Position numbers and translations under genes: made by a program. The notes under the pieces were generated by a model. That model was not told the DNA's origin. It worked only from the letters and a program-made list of their open reading frames with translations, and made no database searches. Below are positions 1 through 8,913 of a stretch of DNA of 64,000 bases, piece after piece. Position 1 is the stretch's first letter, and each line of letters opens with the position of its first letter. The stretch is from Eubacterium sp. An11 (GTDB lineage Bacteria; Bacillota; Clostridia; Lachnospirales; Lachnospiraceae): positions 62,001-126,000 of the forward strand of contig NZ_NFLV01000006.1 of assembly GCF_002161065.1 (NCBI RefSeq), given 5' to 3'.

Positions 1-60
1 CTGGATGTCAAAGATACCGCTAAAAAAGAGGAAGCCAAAGAGCTGTTTCGATATTTATAA
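1..60 (+). CDS. 3' end of an unidentified gene
   Basis: An open frame runs in from the left edge and ends at a TAA at 58-60. The visible C-terminus reads LDVKDTAKKEEAKELFRYL. A strong intrinsic terminator follows eight bases later, which supports this being the end of a real plus-strand gene. The tail is charged and helical and carries no diagnostic motif, so no function is proposed. Confidence 0.55.
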   Translation: MDVKDTAKKEEAKELFRYL

Positions 61-67
61 AGTTGCT

Positions 68-120
68 AAAAGGACAGTGCACTGTAGCGGAACATCCGTA
101 CAGCGCACTGTCCTTTTGTT
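68..120 (+). terminator. Rho-independent terminator
   Basis: A 19-base arm at 68-86 pairs with 99-117 (one mismatch) around a 12-base loop and is followed by TTTTGTTTTT. It ends the gene leaving the window's left edge. Because the 5' arm begins with AAAA it may also act weakly on minus-strand spoVT transcripts. Confidence 0.85.
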
Positions 121-183
121 TTTATCGTCTCATTTTTTTAATTTGTGTTTTTTACTTTCCTTCTTTTCATGCTCTGTATCTCT

Positions 184-729
184 TTACACATTGACCTGGC
201 GGCCCAGAAATTCCGCCGCAATGGCAGCCACCTTTCGTTCCAGCTCACCCAGCTTCCGTCCCGGTTCCTTCGCCTGAAGAAATACGGCTCCGAGGATCTC
301 ACCGCCGCTGCGGATCACCGAAAAAATCTGATCACCGCCGGCTTCCATTCCTTCCGTCACCGGAATAAAACGTTTCCTCTCCGAGGCCGGCAGCTGTTCA
401 TCTCTGTCGTCCAGAATTCTTTCCAGACGTCCGCTGATTCCCTGTCCTTTTAATCCCTTTCCCGCTCCGCCGGCTGCGGCGATCACTTTTTCCCTGTCGG
501 TGATAATGGCGCAGGCTCCCGTCTGCTGGACCATGCACTCAGCGTATTCTTCAGCCAGGGAGGAAAACTCGGAAAAAGGGAGATACTTTTTTAAGATAAT
601 GCCCCCTTCCTGATCTGTATAAATTTCCAGGGGCATCCCTTCCTTCACCTTCAGAGTCTTTCTTATCTCCTTTGGGATCACAATTCTGCCTAAATCATCG
701 ATTCTGCGCACAATCCCTGTCGCTTTCAT
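184..729 (-). CDS. spoVT: Stage V sporulation protein T (AbrB-type regulator)
   Basis: SpoVT is a forespore transcription factor that adjusts sigma-G-dependent gene expression late in sporulation. The 181-residue product has an N-terminal AbrB swapped-hairpin DNA-binding domain (about residues 1-50, with MKATGIVRRIDDLGRIVIPK) and a C-terminal GAF-like domain (about 55-178), the architecture and length of the family. The ATG at 729 is preceded by GGAGG at good spacing; an upstream in-frame ATG would add 12 residues but lacks a ribosome site. A sigma-G-like promoter lies at 842-870. It is separated from the convergent upstream gene by a terminator. The identification is firm because the N-terminus is almost invariant across spore-formers. 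Confidence 0.95.
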   Translation of the reverse strand: MKATGIVRRIDDLGRIVIPKEIRKTLKVKEGMPLEIYTDQEGGIILKKYLPFSEFSSLAEEYAECMVQQTGACAIITDREKVIAAAGGAGKGLKGQGISGRLERILDDRDEQLPASERKRFIPVTEGMEAGGDQIFSVIRSGGEILGAVFLQAKEPGRKLGELERKVAAIAAEFLGRQVNV

Positions 730-841
730 AATGCATTTACCTCCATCGTTGTCTATTCTTCCCAAATCCGGCTTCTTATCTGCTGTAAAATGCCAGTTCG
801 GGTATGCTCTGGTTCTGATTTTGTATAGCTTTCACCAGAAA

Positions 842-870
842 TAGTATGAGCCGATGCAGGTATTTTATAC
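842..870 (-). promoter_or_regulatory. Putative sigma-G (or sigma-F) promoter of spoVT
   Basis: On the minus strand GTATA (870-866) and CATACTA (848-842) are separated by 17 bases. This matches the forespore sigma consensus (GYATA, 17-18 bases, CATnnTA). It lies about 110 bases upstream of the spoVT start codon. spoVT is known to be sigma-G dependent in Bacillus subtilis. Confidence 0.6.
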
Positions 871-925
871 TAAAAGATTTCAGTCAGAACACATTCGCAG
901 GATGCACCTGCTTTATCTTCTGCTC

Positions 926-1606
926 TCAGGCTTTCTTATCCGGCTGTACTGCCTTATAGTTATCCACACATAACGATCTATCATAATAAATCTTATCACC
1001 CAAAACAATCTGTGCCGATCCGTCTTTAACCTCCACCACATTTACCGTACAGTTAAAAGGCACATGTCCCTGCCAGAAATCCGCAGGATCATCGTACAAC
1101 GGATTCATCAGCGCCCGCATGGCGCAGCCATGGGTGGAAATCAGAATGATCTTGTCCTGATATTCCGGTTTATGTATCAACTCCTGCCAAAATTCTGCTG
1201 TTCTGTCACAAAGATCCGCCACACTCTCCCCGTCCGGAGCTCCTTCAAAATGAAGCGCATCGGTGTAAAATAAATTAAAATTTTTATCCGGTATAGCAAA
1301 ATTCTCCTCAAGACAGCCAAGCCCTTCCCAGCTTCCCCAGCTCAGTTCTTTGAGCCTCTCATCTTCTGTCACCGGAATCTTTCTTCCAAAATGTTTTTCT
1401 GAAGGTGCGATCACCAGTTCTCCTGTCTCTCTCGCTCTCTTCAGAGGACTGGTGATCATCAAATCAAACGGCACTCTCCTCAGCGCTTCTCCTGTAACGC
1501 GGGCAAGATTCCTTCCATTCTCATTTAAGGGAATATCCGCGCCTCCCTGCAGACGACCGGCAGTATTCCAATCGGTTTCTCCGTGACGAATAATGTACAG
1601 CAACAT
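926..1606 (-). CDS. Histidine phosphatase family protein (phosphoglycerate mutase-like)
   Basis: The 226-residue protein begins MLLYIIRHGETDWN, the RHG motif whose His8 becomes phosphorylated in this superfamily. The second catalytic His lies in ISTHGCAMRAL (about residue 158), and the acid residue in the central WGSWEG segment. Members include cofactor-dependent phosphoglycerate mutase, alpha-ribazole phosphatase and broad phosphatases. The relaxed sequence and the absence of cobalamin genes nearby leave the substrate open. It is cytoplasmic and stands alone between spoVT and a divergent lipoprotein gene. Confidence 0.85.
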   Translation of the reverse strand: MLLYIIRHGETDWNTAGRLQGGADIPLNENGRNLARVTGEALRRVPFDLMITSPLKRARETGELVIAPSEKHFGRKIPVTEDERLKELSWGSWEGLGCLEENFAIPDKNFNLFYTDALHFEGAPDGESVADLCDRTAEFWQELIHKPEYQDKIILISTHGCAMRALMNPLYDDPADFWQGHVPFNCTVNVVEVKDGSAQIVLGDKIYYDRSLCVDNYKAVQPDKKA

Positions 1607-1766
1607 ATCATTCTATCTCCTTTTATCTTTTTAATACATCTTGTATCGGGCGGTAATTCTCCGTCTGACAGCAGACATCGATCTTATCAAAAATCACCTC
1701 TCCCATGTCCGCTCTTTTTTCATTCTATCTTACATTTTTCTTTAAAGTCAATGGTTTCGCAGCATC

Positions 1767-1795
1767 TTGCAAATTTTTGTACTATCCCTTACAAT
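1767..1795 (+). promoter_or_regulatory. Putative sigma-A promoter of the lipoprotein gene
   Basis: TTGCAA (1767-1772) and TACAAT (1790-1795) are separated by 17 bases and lie about 130 bases upstream of the ATG at 1924. The rest of 1607-1923 holds no supportable gene. Confidence 0.5.
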
Positions 1796-1923
1796 AACAG
1801 CTGAAAGACATTCCGATCAGGATGCGCGGTTTAATTTTTATAAGTTTTTGCATTATAAGTTTTTGCACCGGGACATTGGTTCACGGCGCGCGGACGCGCA
1901 TCTGTTTTCACAGAGGTTATTGT

Positions 1924-2895
1924 ATGCAGCATCTAAAAAAAGTACCACAGGCTGCTTCTGCATTTTTTCGGACGGGGAACCGGCAGGCAGGAATTTTTTT
2001 CCTGTTTTTTATGTGCATTCTTTTTCTGGCAGGATGCAGTTCCGGCGCTCCAAAGAACGGCGGCACAGGCGCAGAGACAGCCGAAGATACCGATGTGCTC
2101 ACGCCGGCCGTGAGGATTCCCACCGCCGACGGCACAGCGGAGATTGGAAATGATGCCGTCACCGTGGATATTTCCAACATAGAGAAGGGCTATATCATGG
2201 CTGCCTATCACGGCGCCGCCGCCCAGGTCAACGTGCAGCTCACAGGGCCGGACGGCGTAACGTATCTCTACTTCATCAGTGAAAAAGATACGTACACCGC
2301 CATGCCTCTTTCTTCCGGAGACGGCTCCTACCTTATTGACATATATGAACAGATGGACGGGGACATATACAGCAATCTCATGTCCGATGTCATCGATGTG
2401 ACACTGGAAAATGAATTTATGCCATTTTTGTACTCCAATCAGTTTGTATACTTTACAGAGGACACCCGGGCCATCCAAAAAGGAAATGAGCTGGCTCAGG
2501 GGTGTGACACCGATCTGGACGTGACCACGGCAGTCTATCATTTTGTCGTCAGCAGCACCGAATACGATTACGAAAAAGCGGCCACGGTCACCTCTCCTTA
2601 TTACCCCGATGTGGATGAGACCATGGATAGCGGAAAGGGCATCTGTTTTGATTATTCTGCCCTCATGTGCACCATGCTCCGCACCCAGGGGATCCCCTGC
2701 AAATTAAATATCGGCTACGCCAATGATATTTATCATGCCTGGATCAGCGTCTATTTAAAATCCATCGGCTGGGTGGATAACCTGATTCAGTTTGACGGAG
2801 AAAACTGGAGTATGATGGACCCGACCATGGCTTCCACCGGCGGTGATTCTTACGACCCGTCCAAAGAGCAATATACCGTTATGTTCCAGAGATAG
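1924..2895 (+). CDS. Transglutaminase-like lipoprotein
   Basis: The 323-residue product has a lipoprotein signal peptide with the lipobox LAGC (Cys38), so it should be anchored outside the membrane. The C-terminal half is a transglutaminase-core domain. The nucleophile is in GICFDYSALMCTML, the His in HAWISVY and the Asp in MMDPTMAS, in the order Cys-His-Asp. Such proteins in Firmicutes are thought to act on peptides or cell-wall proteins, but the substrate is unknown. The ATG at 1924 is preceded by AGAGG at 1912; an upstream in-frame ATG at 1822 would add 34 residues before the signal peptide and is rejected. It precedes the YfhO gene by 63 bases and may be cotranscribed with it. Confidence 0.85.
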   Translation: MQHLKKVPQAASAFFRTGNRQAGIFFLFFMCILFLAGCSSGAPKNGGTGAETAEDTDVLTPAVRIPTADGTAEIGNDAVTVDISNIEKGYIMAAYHGAAAQVNVQLTGPDGVTYLYFISEKDTYTAMPLSSGDGSYLIDIYEQMDGDIYSNLMSDVIDVTLENEFMPFLYSNQFVYFTEDTRAIQKGNELAQGCDTDLDVTTAVYHFVVSSTEYDYEKAATVTSPYYPDVDETMDSGKGICFDYSALMCTMLRTQGIPCKLNIGYANDIYHAWISVYLKSIGWVDNLIQFDGENWSMMDPTMASTGGDSYDPSKEQYTVMFQR

Positions 2896-2958
2896 GAATA
2901 CGTACATGGTACGAATGATCATTCATAAAATGTGATAATCAACAGGAGGATTATAAGT

Positions 2959-5900
2959 ATGGAAAATGTAAATCATCCGCCGGAACAAAAGATATTCGGC
3001 ATCTTCCCGGCCTTTCCCGAAAGAGACCACCTATGGTACCGGGAGCTGTTTCTTCTATTTTATTTCGGCATGCTGGCCGCCACGGTCTTAAACCGGCTTT
3101 TTTCCGGTTCACAGGCCGCGTTTCTTCTCATGAAGGGAGCTGAATTTATATATGCACCCGGAATGATTTTTGCCGCCGGCTGCCTCATGGGCGCTGAGAA
3201 TCCTGCCCGTGAAGATTTCAGAAAACGTACACTGCGTAAGGCCCTGTACGCCATTCTTCTTTTTTACGGTATCGGATTTCTCAATGAGATCATCATCAAC
3301 CACCGGGCTGTTTTTGCCACGGTAAAAGATCTGCTGGCCGTTCTGCGGATTCCGGATACCGCTGCCATTTTTCTCACCCTTTGCGTGCTGTTCCTGCTTT
3401 GCGCTTTCTGCTGGCCATGGATTGAGAAATGCCTGAAAGCGCCGCTGCTCCTCGCAGCGGTCTGTCTGGCAGGATTTTTATTCTCCTTCCTCCCGGAAGG
3501 ACTGCTGGGCTACGGCGTTATTGGCGTTTTTACGGGCAGCGACCGCCTGGGAGCGGTTCCGCTCTTTCCGTATCTTTTTGTATTTTTTGCGGGAATATTG
3601 ACTGCCCGGAATTTTTCTGACATGAGAATACCGGAAACAGACGCTGCCGGAATGAACCGGAATGGACGACACGCATCTTTGCCAGAGATCTTTACCGTCT
3701 GTAAACCTCTGATCCCGGTCACGGCCATTGCTCTGGCTGCAGGCGCTGTTCTTGCCGTTCTGCACCTGAAACATCCGGCTGCCCTGCTGCTGGGATCCGG
3801 CTGTGCTTATATCTGCCTCTTTATCAGCGCAGTTTTACTCCCGGTTTACCGGATTCTGGAAGACTTCTTTTTCGGACTGCTCCGGAGAGCCGACCGTTTC
3901 CGGCTGTCGGTGAGACGCCGCCGGGAATCAAGCCGGCCCCTTGATATTTTCCTGTATTATGTGGGATACTGCGTCCTGTTCCTGATCATGGCCTACCTGA
4001 TATTTGTGCCATACTCGGAAGCCGGACGGACACTCATCTGGTCCGTGGACGGACTGGGACAGTATGTACCGAAAGTACACCGTTTCCTGTCCTATATTCC
4101 TTTCATTTTTCAGGACATTTTACAGGGGAATTTTGACTTTCAGCAATATGATTTCACCAGCGGACTGGGCGCCACCGTGGCCATCAGTTACGACCCGATC
4201 TACTGGCTGTATCTGCTGTTTCATCCGTCACAGGTGGAGACCGCTTACAGCCTGCTGATCGTGCTCCGCTATTTCCTGGCCGGAGCCAGCATGTCCGCCC
4301 TGGTGCTTTACTTTAAGCGTTCCCATTATGCTGCGTACACCGCCAGCATGGTTTACGCTTTTTCGGGTTACGCCATCTACGCGGGAACCAGACACGGGCA
4401 GTTCCTCACACCGCTGATCCTGCTTCCGATTCTGGTCATCGCCATGGAACAGCTGATTTCCAAAAAGAAATGGTATCTGCTGACAGTATTTACCGCCCTG
4501 TCCCTGCTGTGTTCCTATTACTTCTTATATATGAACACCATCGCTCTGGGTATCTACTTTGTCACCAGAATCCTGTGTACCAAAGAATACCGGAACTTCA
4601 GGACATTTTTTACCCGGGGACTGATCATCGTGGGCAGCTACGTTCTGGGCGCCGCCATGGGAATCATCTCCATCTTTACTTCCTTTGGCAGCTACATGGG
4701 TTCCAGCCGTACCGGAGGCAGCGCTCTCTCCGATTTTCTGAGTACAACGCCGCTTTTCTACCGGAAAGAATGGATTTCGGACTTCTTTATTTCTTTTATC
4801 TCCGATTCCTTCACCCCGGGCATGTGGCTGAAACTGGGCTTCGCGCCGCTGGCGTTCCTGGCCCTCGTTCTGCTGTTCACGAGAAAAAATAAAAAGGAAC
4901 TGAAGCCGATTTTTATCATCTTTACGTTTTTCTGCCTGTTTCCGATCTTCGGCTACATTTTCAGCGGATTCAGCAGTGTCACAAACCGCTGGTGTTACAT
5001 TTACGCCGCCATCATCGCCTTTATTCTGGCGGAAAATCTGGAACACCTCACCAGACTGACGGCAAAAGAGATTAAAATCATGCTGGGCATTGTATGTCTC
5101 TATGCGGGCATCATTTTCTTTTCCACCAAATACCGCACAGACAAGGTTTTCGGCGTATTCGGGCTTCTGGCTCTGACCACCGCTCTGATCCTCGCCATCA
5201 ACCATGACCGGCTCACTATACCAAAGCGTACTGCCCGGTCCACCGTCTTCGCTGTCACCATGCTGGCCGTGGTACTGAACGCCAATATGTTCATTACCTC
5301 CGCCTCGGAAGACGGCACGCATCTGGATACCTATGTGGAATCCGGCAAGTCCATGACGGATATGTCCATGACGGCCTTAAAATATCTGGACCAGGTGGAA
5401 ACATCCGGTGACGCCGGCGATGATTCCGCCGATACCAAAAATGGCACAGAGAACGATACCTCCGGCGCAGACGACGGTTTCTACCGCAGCACCAACCTGA
5501 AGACCTACGGAGACACCCGGTCTTCCAGCCTGATCTACGGTTATAATGATATTTCCACTTTCACCAGCACCTTAAACGGCGGTATCGTGGACTACAACCG
5601 CGCCATGGGCAACTGTGACTGGAATATTGTAAGCATTTACAGTTACAACGCCCGGACCTACATGCATGAATTGGCCAGCGTCCGCTATCTGGGAACCTCC
5701 GATGATGTGAAGCTTCCACTGCCTTACGGCTATAAGAAGGTTTATGATAAAGAAACCAAGAAGAGAACTTACTCCATCTACGAGAATCAGTACACCCTGC
5801 CGCTGGGCTACACCTATGACACCGTGACCAGCGAATCCGACGCCGGGAATCTTTCCGCCGCGGAAAAACAGGAACTGACCATGCTCTCCGCCATCGTGGA

Positions 5901-6699
5901 AGACGACGCCATGGCTGACAACCAGAATCTCACCGAAGCTGACAGCAGCTCTCTGCCGCTCACCGCCCGGAAACTTCCGATCAGGAAGATCAAGGCCAGC
6001 GATGGTGTCACCGTCAAAGACGGAGTCATCACCATTCCGGAGGGCGGCGGTACCATCCGCTTTACCTTCGACGGAGAGCCAAATTCCGAGACTTATCTGT
6101 CCTTGAAGGGCGACTTATATTTCCCTAAAGATGCGGCAGAACATTTCCTGCCTACCCAGATCAAGGCCAAAGATATCAGTTACCAGTACCGGTTCCGTAT
6201 TGATTCCTACAGTACAAACCAGGAGGAATATCTCTTCAACCTGGGATATCATGAGGATTCCATCAGCCAGTGTACGCTGAAATTCAAGGACGAAGGCACG
6301 ATCCATTTTGATGAGTTTGCCATCTACTCCCAGAGCATGGATACTTATCCGCAGCGGGCGGAAGCACTCCGGGAACATTCCCTGGAAAATGTAAAGGTGG
6401 ATACCAATACTGTCACCGGCGACATTACCGTCGATACCGATCAGATGCTCGTGATCTCCCTTCCATATCAGAGCGGCTGGACCGCCTGGGTGGACGGAGA
6501 AAAGACGGATATCCAGAAAGTCAATTATCAGTACATGGGCCTGAACCTGACACCGGGCACCCACAGTATCCGGCTGCACTATCAGCTGCCGGGACTCCAC
6601 TACGCCTTCCTCATCACAGCAGGCGGCGCGGGAGTCTTCGTGCTGATCATCCTCTTTAATTTCTTTCGGAAACGCCGCCGCAGGAAAATGGCAGAATAG
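2959..6699 (+). CDS. YfhO-family multispanning membrane protein with extra N-terminal membrane domain
   Basis: The 1,246-residue protein starts at an ATG 10 bases after AGGAGG (2944-2949). Residues from about 340 onward match the YfhO family: the first loop has VDGLGQYVPKVHRFL and the following helices form a GT-C-like fold. In Bacillus, YfhO is involved in glycosylating lipoteichoic acid. A large external C-terminal domain and a final helix (about 1215-1240) follow. The first 235 or so residues form a separate bundle of hydrophobic helices that resembles the membrane part of acyltransferase-3 proteins, but no catalytic His was identified. A poly-Asp/Glu-rich linker lies near residues 820-850. 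The function is probably sugar transfer to a wall or lipid polymer; the donor and acceptor are unknown. Confidence 0.85.
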   Translation: MENVNHPPEQKIFGIFPAFPERDHLWYRELFLLFYFGMLAATVLNRLFSGSQAAFLLMKGAEFIYAPGMIFAAGCLMGAENPAREDFRKRTLRKALYAILLFYGIGFLNEIIINHRAVFATVKDLLAVLRIPDTAAIFLTLCVLFLLCAFCWPWIEKCLKAPLLLAAVCLAGFLFSFLPEGLLGYGVIGVFTGSDRLGAVPLFPYLFVFFAGILTARNFSDMRIPETDAAGMNRNGRHASLPEIFTVCKPLIPVTAIALAAGAVLAVLHLKHPAALLLGSGCAYICLFISAVLLPVYRILEDFFFGLLRRADRFRLSVRRRRESSRPLDIFLYYVGYCVLFLIMAYLIFVPYSEAGRTLIWSVDGLGQYVPKVHRFLSYIPFIFQDILQGNFDFQQYDFTSGLGATVAISYDPIYWLYLLFHPSQVETAYSLLIVLRYFLAGASMSALVLYFKRSHYAAYTASMVYAFSGYAIYAGTRHGQFLTPLILLPILVIAMEQLISKKKWYLLTVFTALSLLCSYYFLYMNTIALGIYFVTRILCTKEYRNFRTFFTRGLIIVGSYVLGAAMGIISIFTSFGSYMGSSRTGGSALSDFLSTTPLFYRKEWISDFFISFISDSFTPGMWLKLGFAPLAFLALVLLFTRKNKKELKPIFIIFTFFCLFPIFGYIFSGFSSVTNRWCYIYAAIIAFILAENLEHLTRLTAKEIKIMLGIVCLYAGIIFFSTKYRTDKVFGVFGLLALTTALILAINHDRLTIPKRTARSTVFAVTMLAVVLNANMFITSASEDGTHLDTYVESGKSMTDMSMTALKYLDQVETSGDAGDDSADTKNGTENDTSGADDGFYRSTNLKTYGDTRSSSLIYGYNDISTFTSTLNGGIVDYNRAMGNCDWNIVSIYSYNARTYMHELASVRYLGTSDDVKLPLPYGYKKVYDKETKKRTYSIYENQYTLPLGYTYDTVTSESDAGNLSAAEKQELTMLSAIVEDDAMADNQNLTEADSSSLPLTARKLPIRKIKASDGVTVKDGVITIPEGGGTIRFTFDGEPNSETYLSLKGDLYFPKDAAEHFLPTQIKAKDISYQYRFRIDSYSTNQEEYLFNLGYHEDSISQCTLKFKDEGTIHFDEFAIYSQSMDTYPQRAEALREHSLENVKVDTNTVTGDITVDTDQMLVISLPYQSGWTAWVDGEKTDIQKVNYQYMGLNLTPGTHSIRLHYQLPGLHYAFLITAGGAGVFVLIILFNFFRKRRRRKMAE

Positions 6700-6727
6700 A
6701 TCCTTTGCAGAATATCTTCACTGCGAC

Positions 6728-6765
6728 AAAAGGCGTTGCCCTTCACGGGCAACGCCTTTTTATTA
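6728..6765 (+). terminator. Rho-independent terminator
   Basis: A perfect 14-base stem (6728-6741 with 6747-6760) with a 5-base loop ends in a T run and terminates the YfhO gene. Confidence 0.9.
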
Positions 6766-6848
6766 TCCTTTTATTATTTAATTTATACCGTCTGCGGCAG
6801 ACCGGTCAACATCCTGTCTTATGAGCAAAGCTCACATTACCCATCCTG

Positions 6849-8567
6849 TTAGTAGGAAACCACGGTGGTTCCGACCGGCATGTTATCGTAGATGTACTTG
6901 GCATCTTCGTTATAACACCGGATACATCCATGGGATGCCGGCTTACCGATGGTCGGATTCTGTACGGCTCCGGAATTCCAGAGCGGACGGGTGTGGAAGG
7001 AATTCCTTCCCGCAAAATGAGTGACATACAACTCTTTTGTACTTGTGTAGAACCAGCCTGGTTCTTTGTAAGTAATCTTATATACTCCGATCGGAGAATG
7101 GTTGCTGGCAGTTCCTGTCGCACAGTCAAAGGTACGGATAATCTTCCAGTTTTTCTTGGAACCTTTATAAATAGTAACCTGCTGTGTATAATGACTGATC
7201 CAGATCAAATAGTCCGTTTTACTGCTGTAGCCCTTGCCGTTTACAAAAGCAAGCTTCACTTCCTTGGAATAATTCTTTGTGGTATAAATCTCTTTATTTC
7301 CGGAATAACCGATGGTCCGGACCGTATTGGCCAGAAGCTTATCATAATTCTTGCTCATATATTTGCTTGGCTTCACCGTGACAGTCTTGGAAGTCTGACT
7401 GCTCAGATACTTCTTGCCGTTTACTTTCGTATAGGCGCGGACCTGGATATTGTACTTGGTGTCAGGATCCAGCTTCTTGAGAGTGAACATTGTCGTCTTG
7501 GTGGTGCCGAGCTTTTTATATGTAAGATCGCTCTTTTTCTTATAATAAATCTGATAGCCCGTAGCTTTCGCCGTCTTATCCCATTTGATGGAAAGCTTAT
7601 CTTTGGCGTTGAGGGTCAGCTTAACGCCAAGAACCTTTCCCGCAACCACCGGAATCTTAGCTTTTACTGTGGCAGAACGGGCGCCGGTGGTCTTTTTGCT
7701 TCCGGCCGCTCCCACGGCTTCTACCTTAAAATACCAGGTTCTTCCGGCGGTAAGTCCTTCCACCACCGCGGAAGTTCCCGTCACATTGGTGGCGGCCACT
7801 TTGTATCCGCTGCCGGACTTCCTGCTCTTGTAGATCGTGTAGTAAGAAGCGCCGCTGACCGCGTTCCAGGAAATCTTGGCCGCGTTGGCCTTCGGTTTCG
7901 CCTTCACTCCGGTAACCTTGCCCAGTGTTTTCAAATAATCATAACTTGTGGTCAGTCCCTGTCCATAGCAGACCGTTCCATTTATCTTTTTGTATCCAAT
8001 TAAATAGATGCTGTACTGTGCACTATCCAGAGCGGAAGAAGCAATGCTCCTGGAAGATGCCGTTCCGGAAGATACTTCCGTATCCACAGCAGTCGCTGCG
8101 GTATTGGAGTCCTTGGCCACCTGCACTCTGTACCCCTGATAGATGCTTCCGTTGGAAACTCTCCAGGATACCTGAAGCGCATCGTTGGAATTCTTCACCG
8201 CATTCAATCCCTGTACCGCTTCCCCTGTGTAGTAATCCACAGTGAGGGAATCTCCATTATTCCCTTCCAAATCCAGCGTATATCTAGTTCCATTTGCATA
8301 GGCGCCGCCCAGACCGATGTCGAGATTGTTGACCTTAGCTCCCACGGTTCCGGCTGCGACTTGTTTCCCCGTAGCCGTATTCGTCACCGTATACGTATAC
8401 CCGCTGTCCGAGAAATCCTCAAACTTGAGAACAAGACTCTTCTTCTCTGTGCTCACATAAGCAATCTTATCCACAGAGACGCTTGCTGCGGAAGCCGTAT
8501 TTCCCATGAACAAAAAGCACAGGCACACCACGGCTATAGCTGCGGCAAAACTCATAAACTTTTTCAC
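6849..8567 (-). CDS. Secreted L,D-transpeptidase (YkuD) with fibronectin type III repeats
   Basis: The 572-residue precursor has a signal peptide (about residues 1-28, ending TASA-A). Next come about three fibronectin type III-like domains (roughly 110-400; repeated GKVTGVK/YYTIYKS/WYFKVEA-type strands). At the C-terminus is a YkuD catalytic domain with the signature SHGCIR, nucleophile Cys548, preceded by HTRPLW. YkuD enzymes form 3-3 peptidoglycan cross-links or attach proteins to the wall; the FnIII repeats probably extend it through the wall. Translation appears to start at the GTG at 8567, ten bases after GAGGAGG; the ATG at 8555 would remove basic signal-peptide residues. It lies alone, convergent with the YfhO gene. 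Confidence 0.92.
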   Translation of the reverse strand: MKKFMSFAAAIAVVCLCFLFMGNTASAASVSVDKIAYVSTEKKSLVLKFEDFSDSGYTYTVTNTATGKQVAAGTVGAKVNNLDIGLGGAYANGTRYTLDLEGNNGDSLTVDYYTGEAVQGLNAVKNSNDALQVSWRVSNGSIYQGYRVQVAKDSNTAATAVDTEVSSGTASSRSIASSALDSAQYSIYLIGYKKINGTVCYGQGLTTSYDYLKTLGKVTGVKAKPKANAAKISWNAVSGASYYTIYKSRKSGSGYKVAATNVTGTSAVVEGLTAGRTWYFKVEAVGAAGSKKTTGARSATVKAKIPVVAGKVLGVKLTLNAKDKLSIKWDKTAKATGYQIYYKKKSDLTYKKLGTTKTTMFTLKKLDPDTKYNIQVRAYTKVNGKKYLSSQTSKTVTVKPSKYMSKNYDKLLANTVRTIGYSGNKEIYTTKNYSKEVKLAFVNGKGYSSKTDYLIWISHYTQQVTIYKGSKKNWKIIRTFDCATGTASNHSPIGVYKITYKEPGWFYTSTKELYVTHFAGRNSFHTRPLWNSGAVQNPTIGKPASHGCIRCYNEDAKYIYDNMPVGTTVVSY

Positions 8568-8724
8568 TGTTTAGATACCTCCTCATTCTTATTTTTGTTC
8601 CGCGCCCGTCCGGAATCTCTCTTACTTTCCGGCATGCATCCACAGGCCCGGCTATTTTCTTATTATATAATCAGAGGCACTTTCCGTCAAGGAAACAAGG
8701 GTATACAATTTTCTTGAAATTTGC

Positions 8725-8730
8725 TATAAT
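8725..8730 (+). promoter_or_regulatory. Candidate -10 element of the surface-sugar operon
   Basis: TATAAT occurs 184 bases upstream of the aminotransferase start; the -35 (TATACA, 17 bases upstream) is weak. The intervening leader contains a GC-rich hairpin near 8760-8795. No gene was found in 8568-8913. Confidence 0.35.
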
Positions 8731-8913
8731 ACCCTCAGCTGTCTATCCGTCAGCAAAACGTGCTCCACGCCCGTTTTTCGGGTGCGCCTGCACACAAATA
8801 CATTTTCACAGAACATTTGAACGAAAGATCAGAAGATGCGGGGGCAGTTTTTTCTTTGTCATCCGGCACCATCTCTCGGCTTCTGAATCTGATAAAGAAA
8901 AGAAGGATTGCAT

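Noticed and set aside
4525-5322. 265-residue minus-strand frame inside the YfhO gene
   Set aside because: Low-complexity Gly/Glu/Asp-rich shadow of the strong plus-strand coding region.
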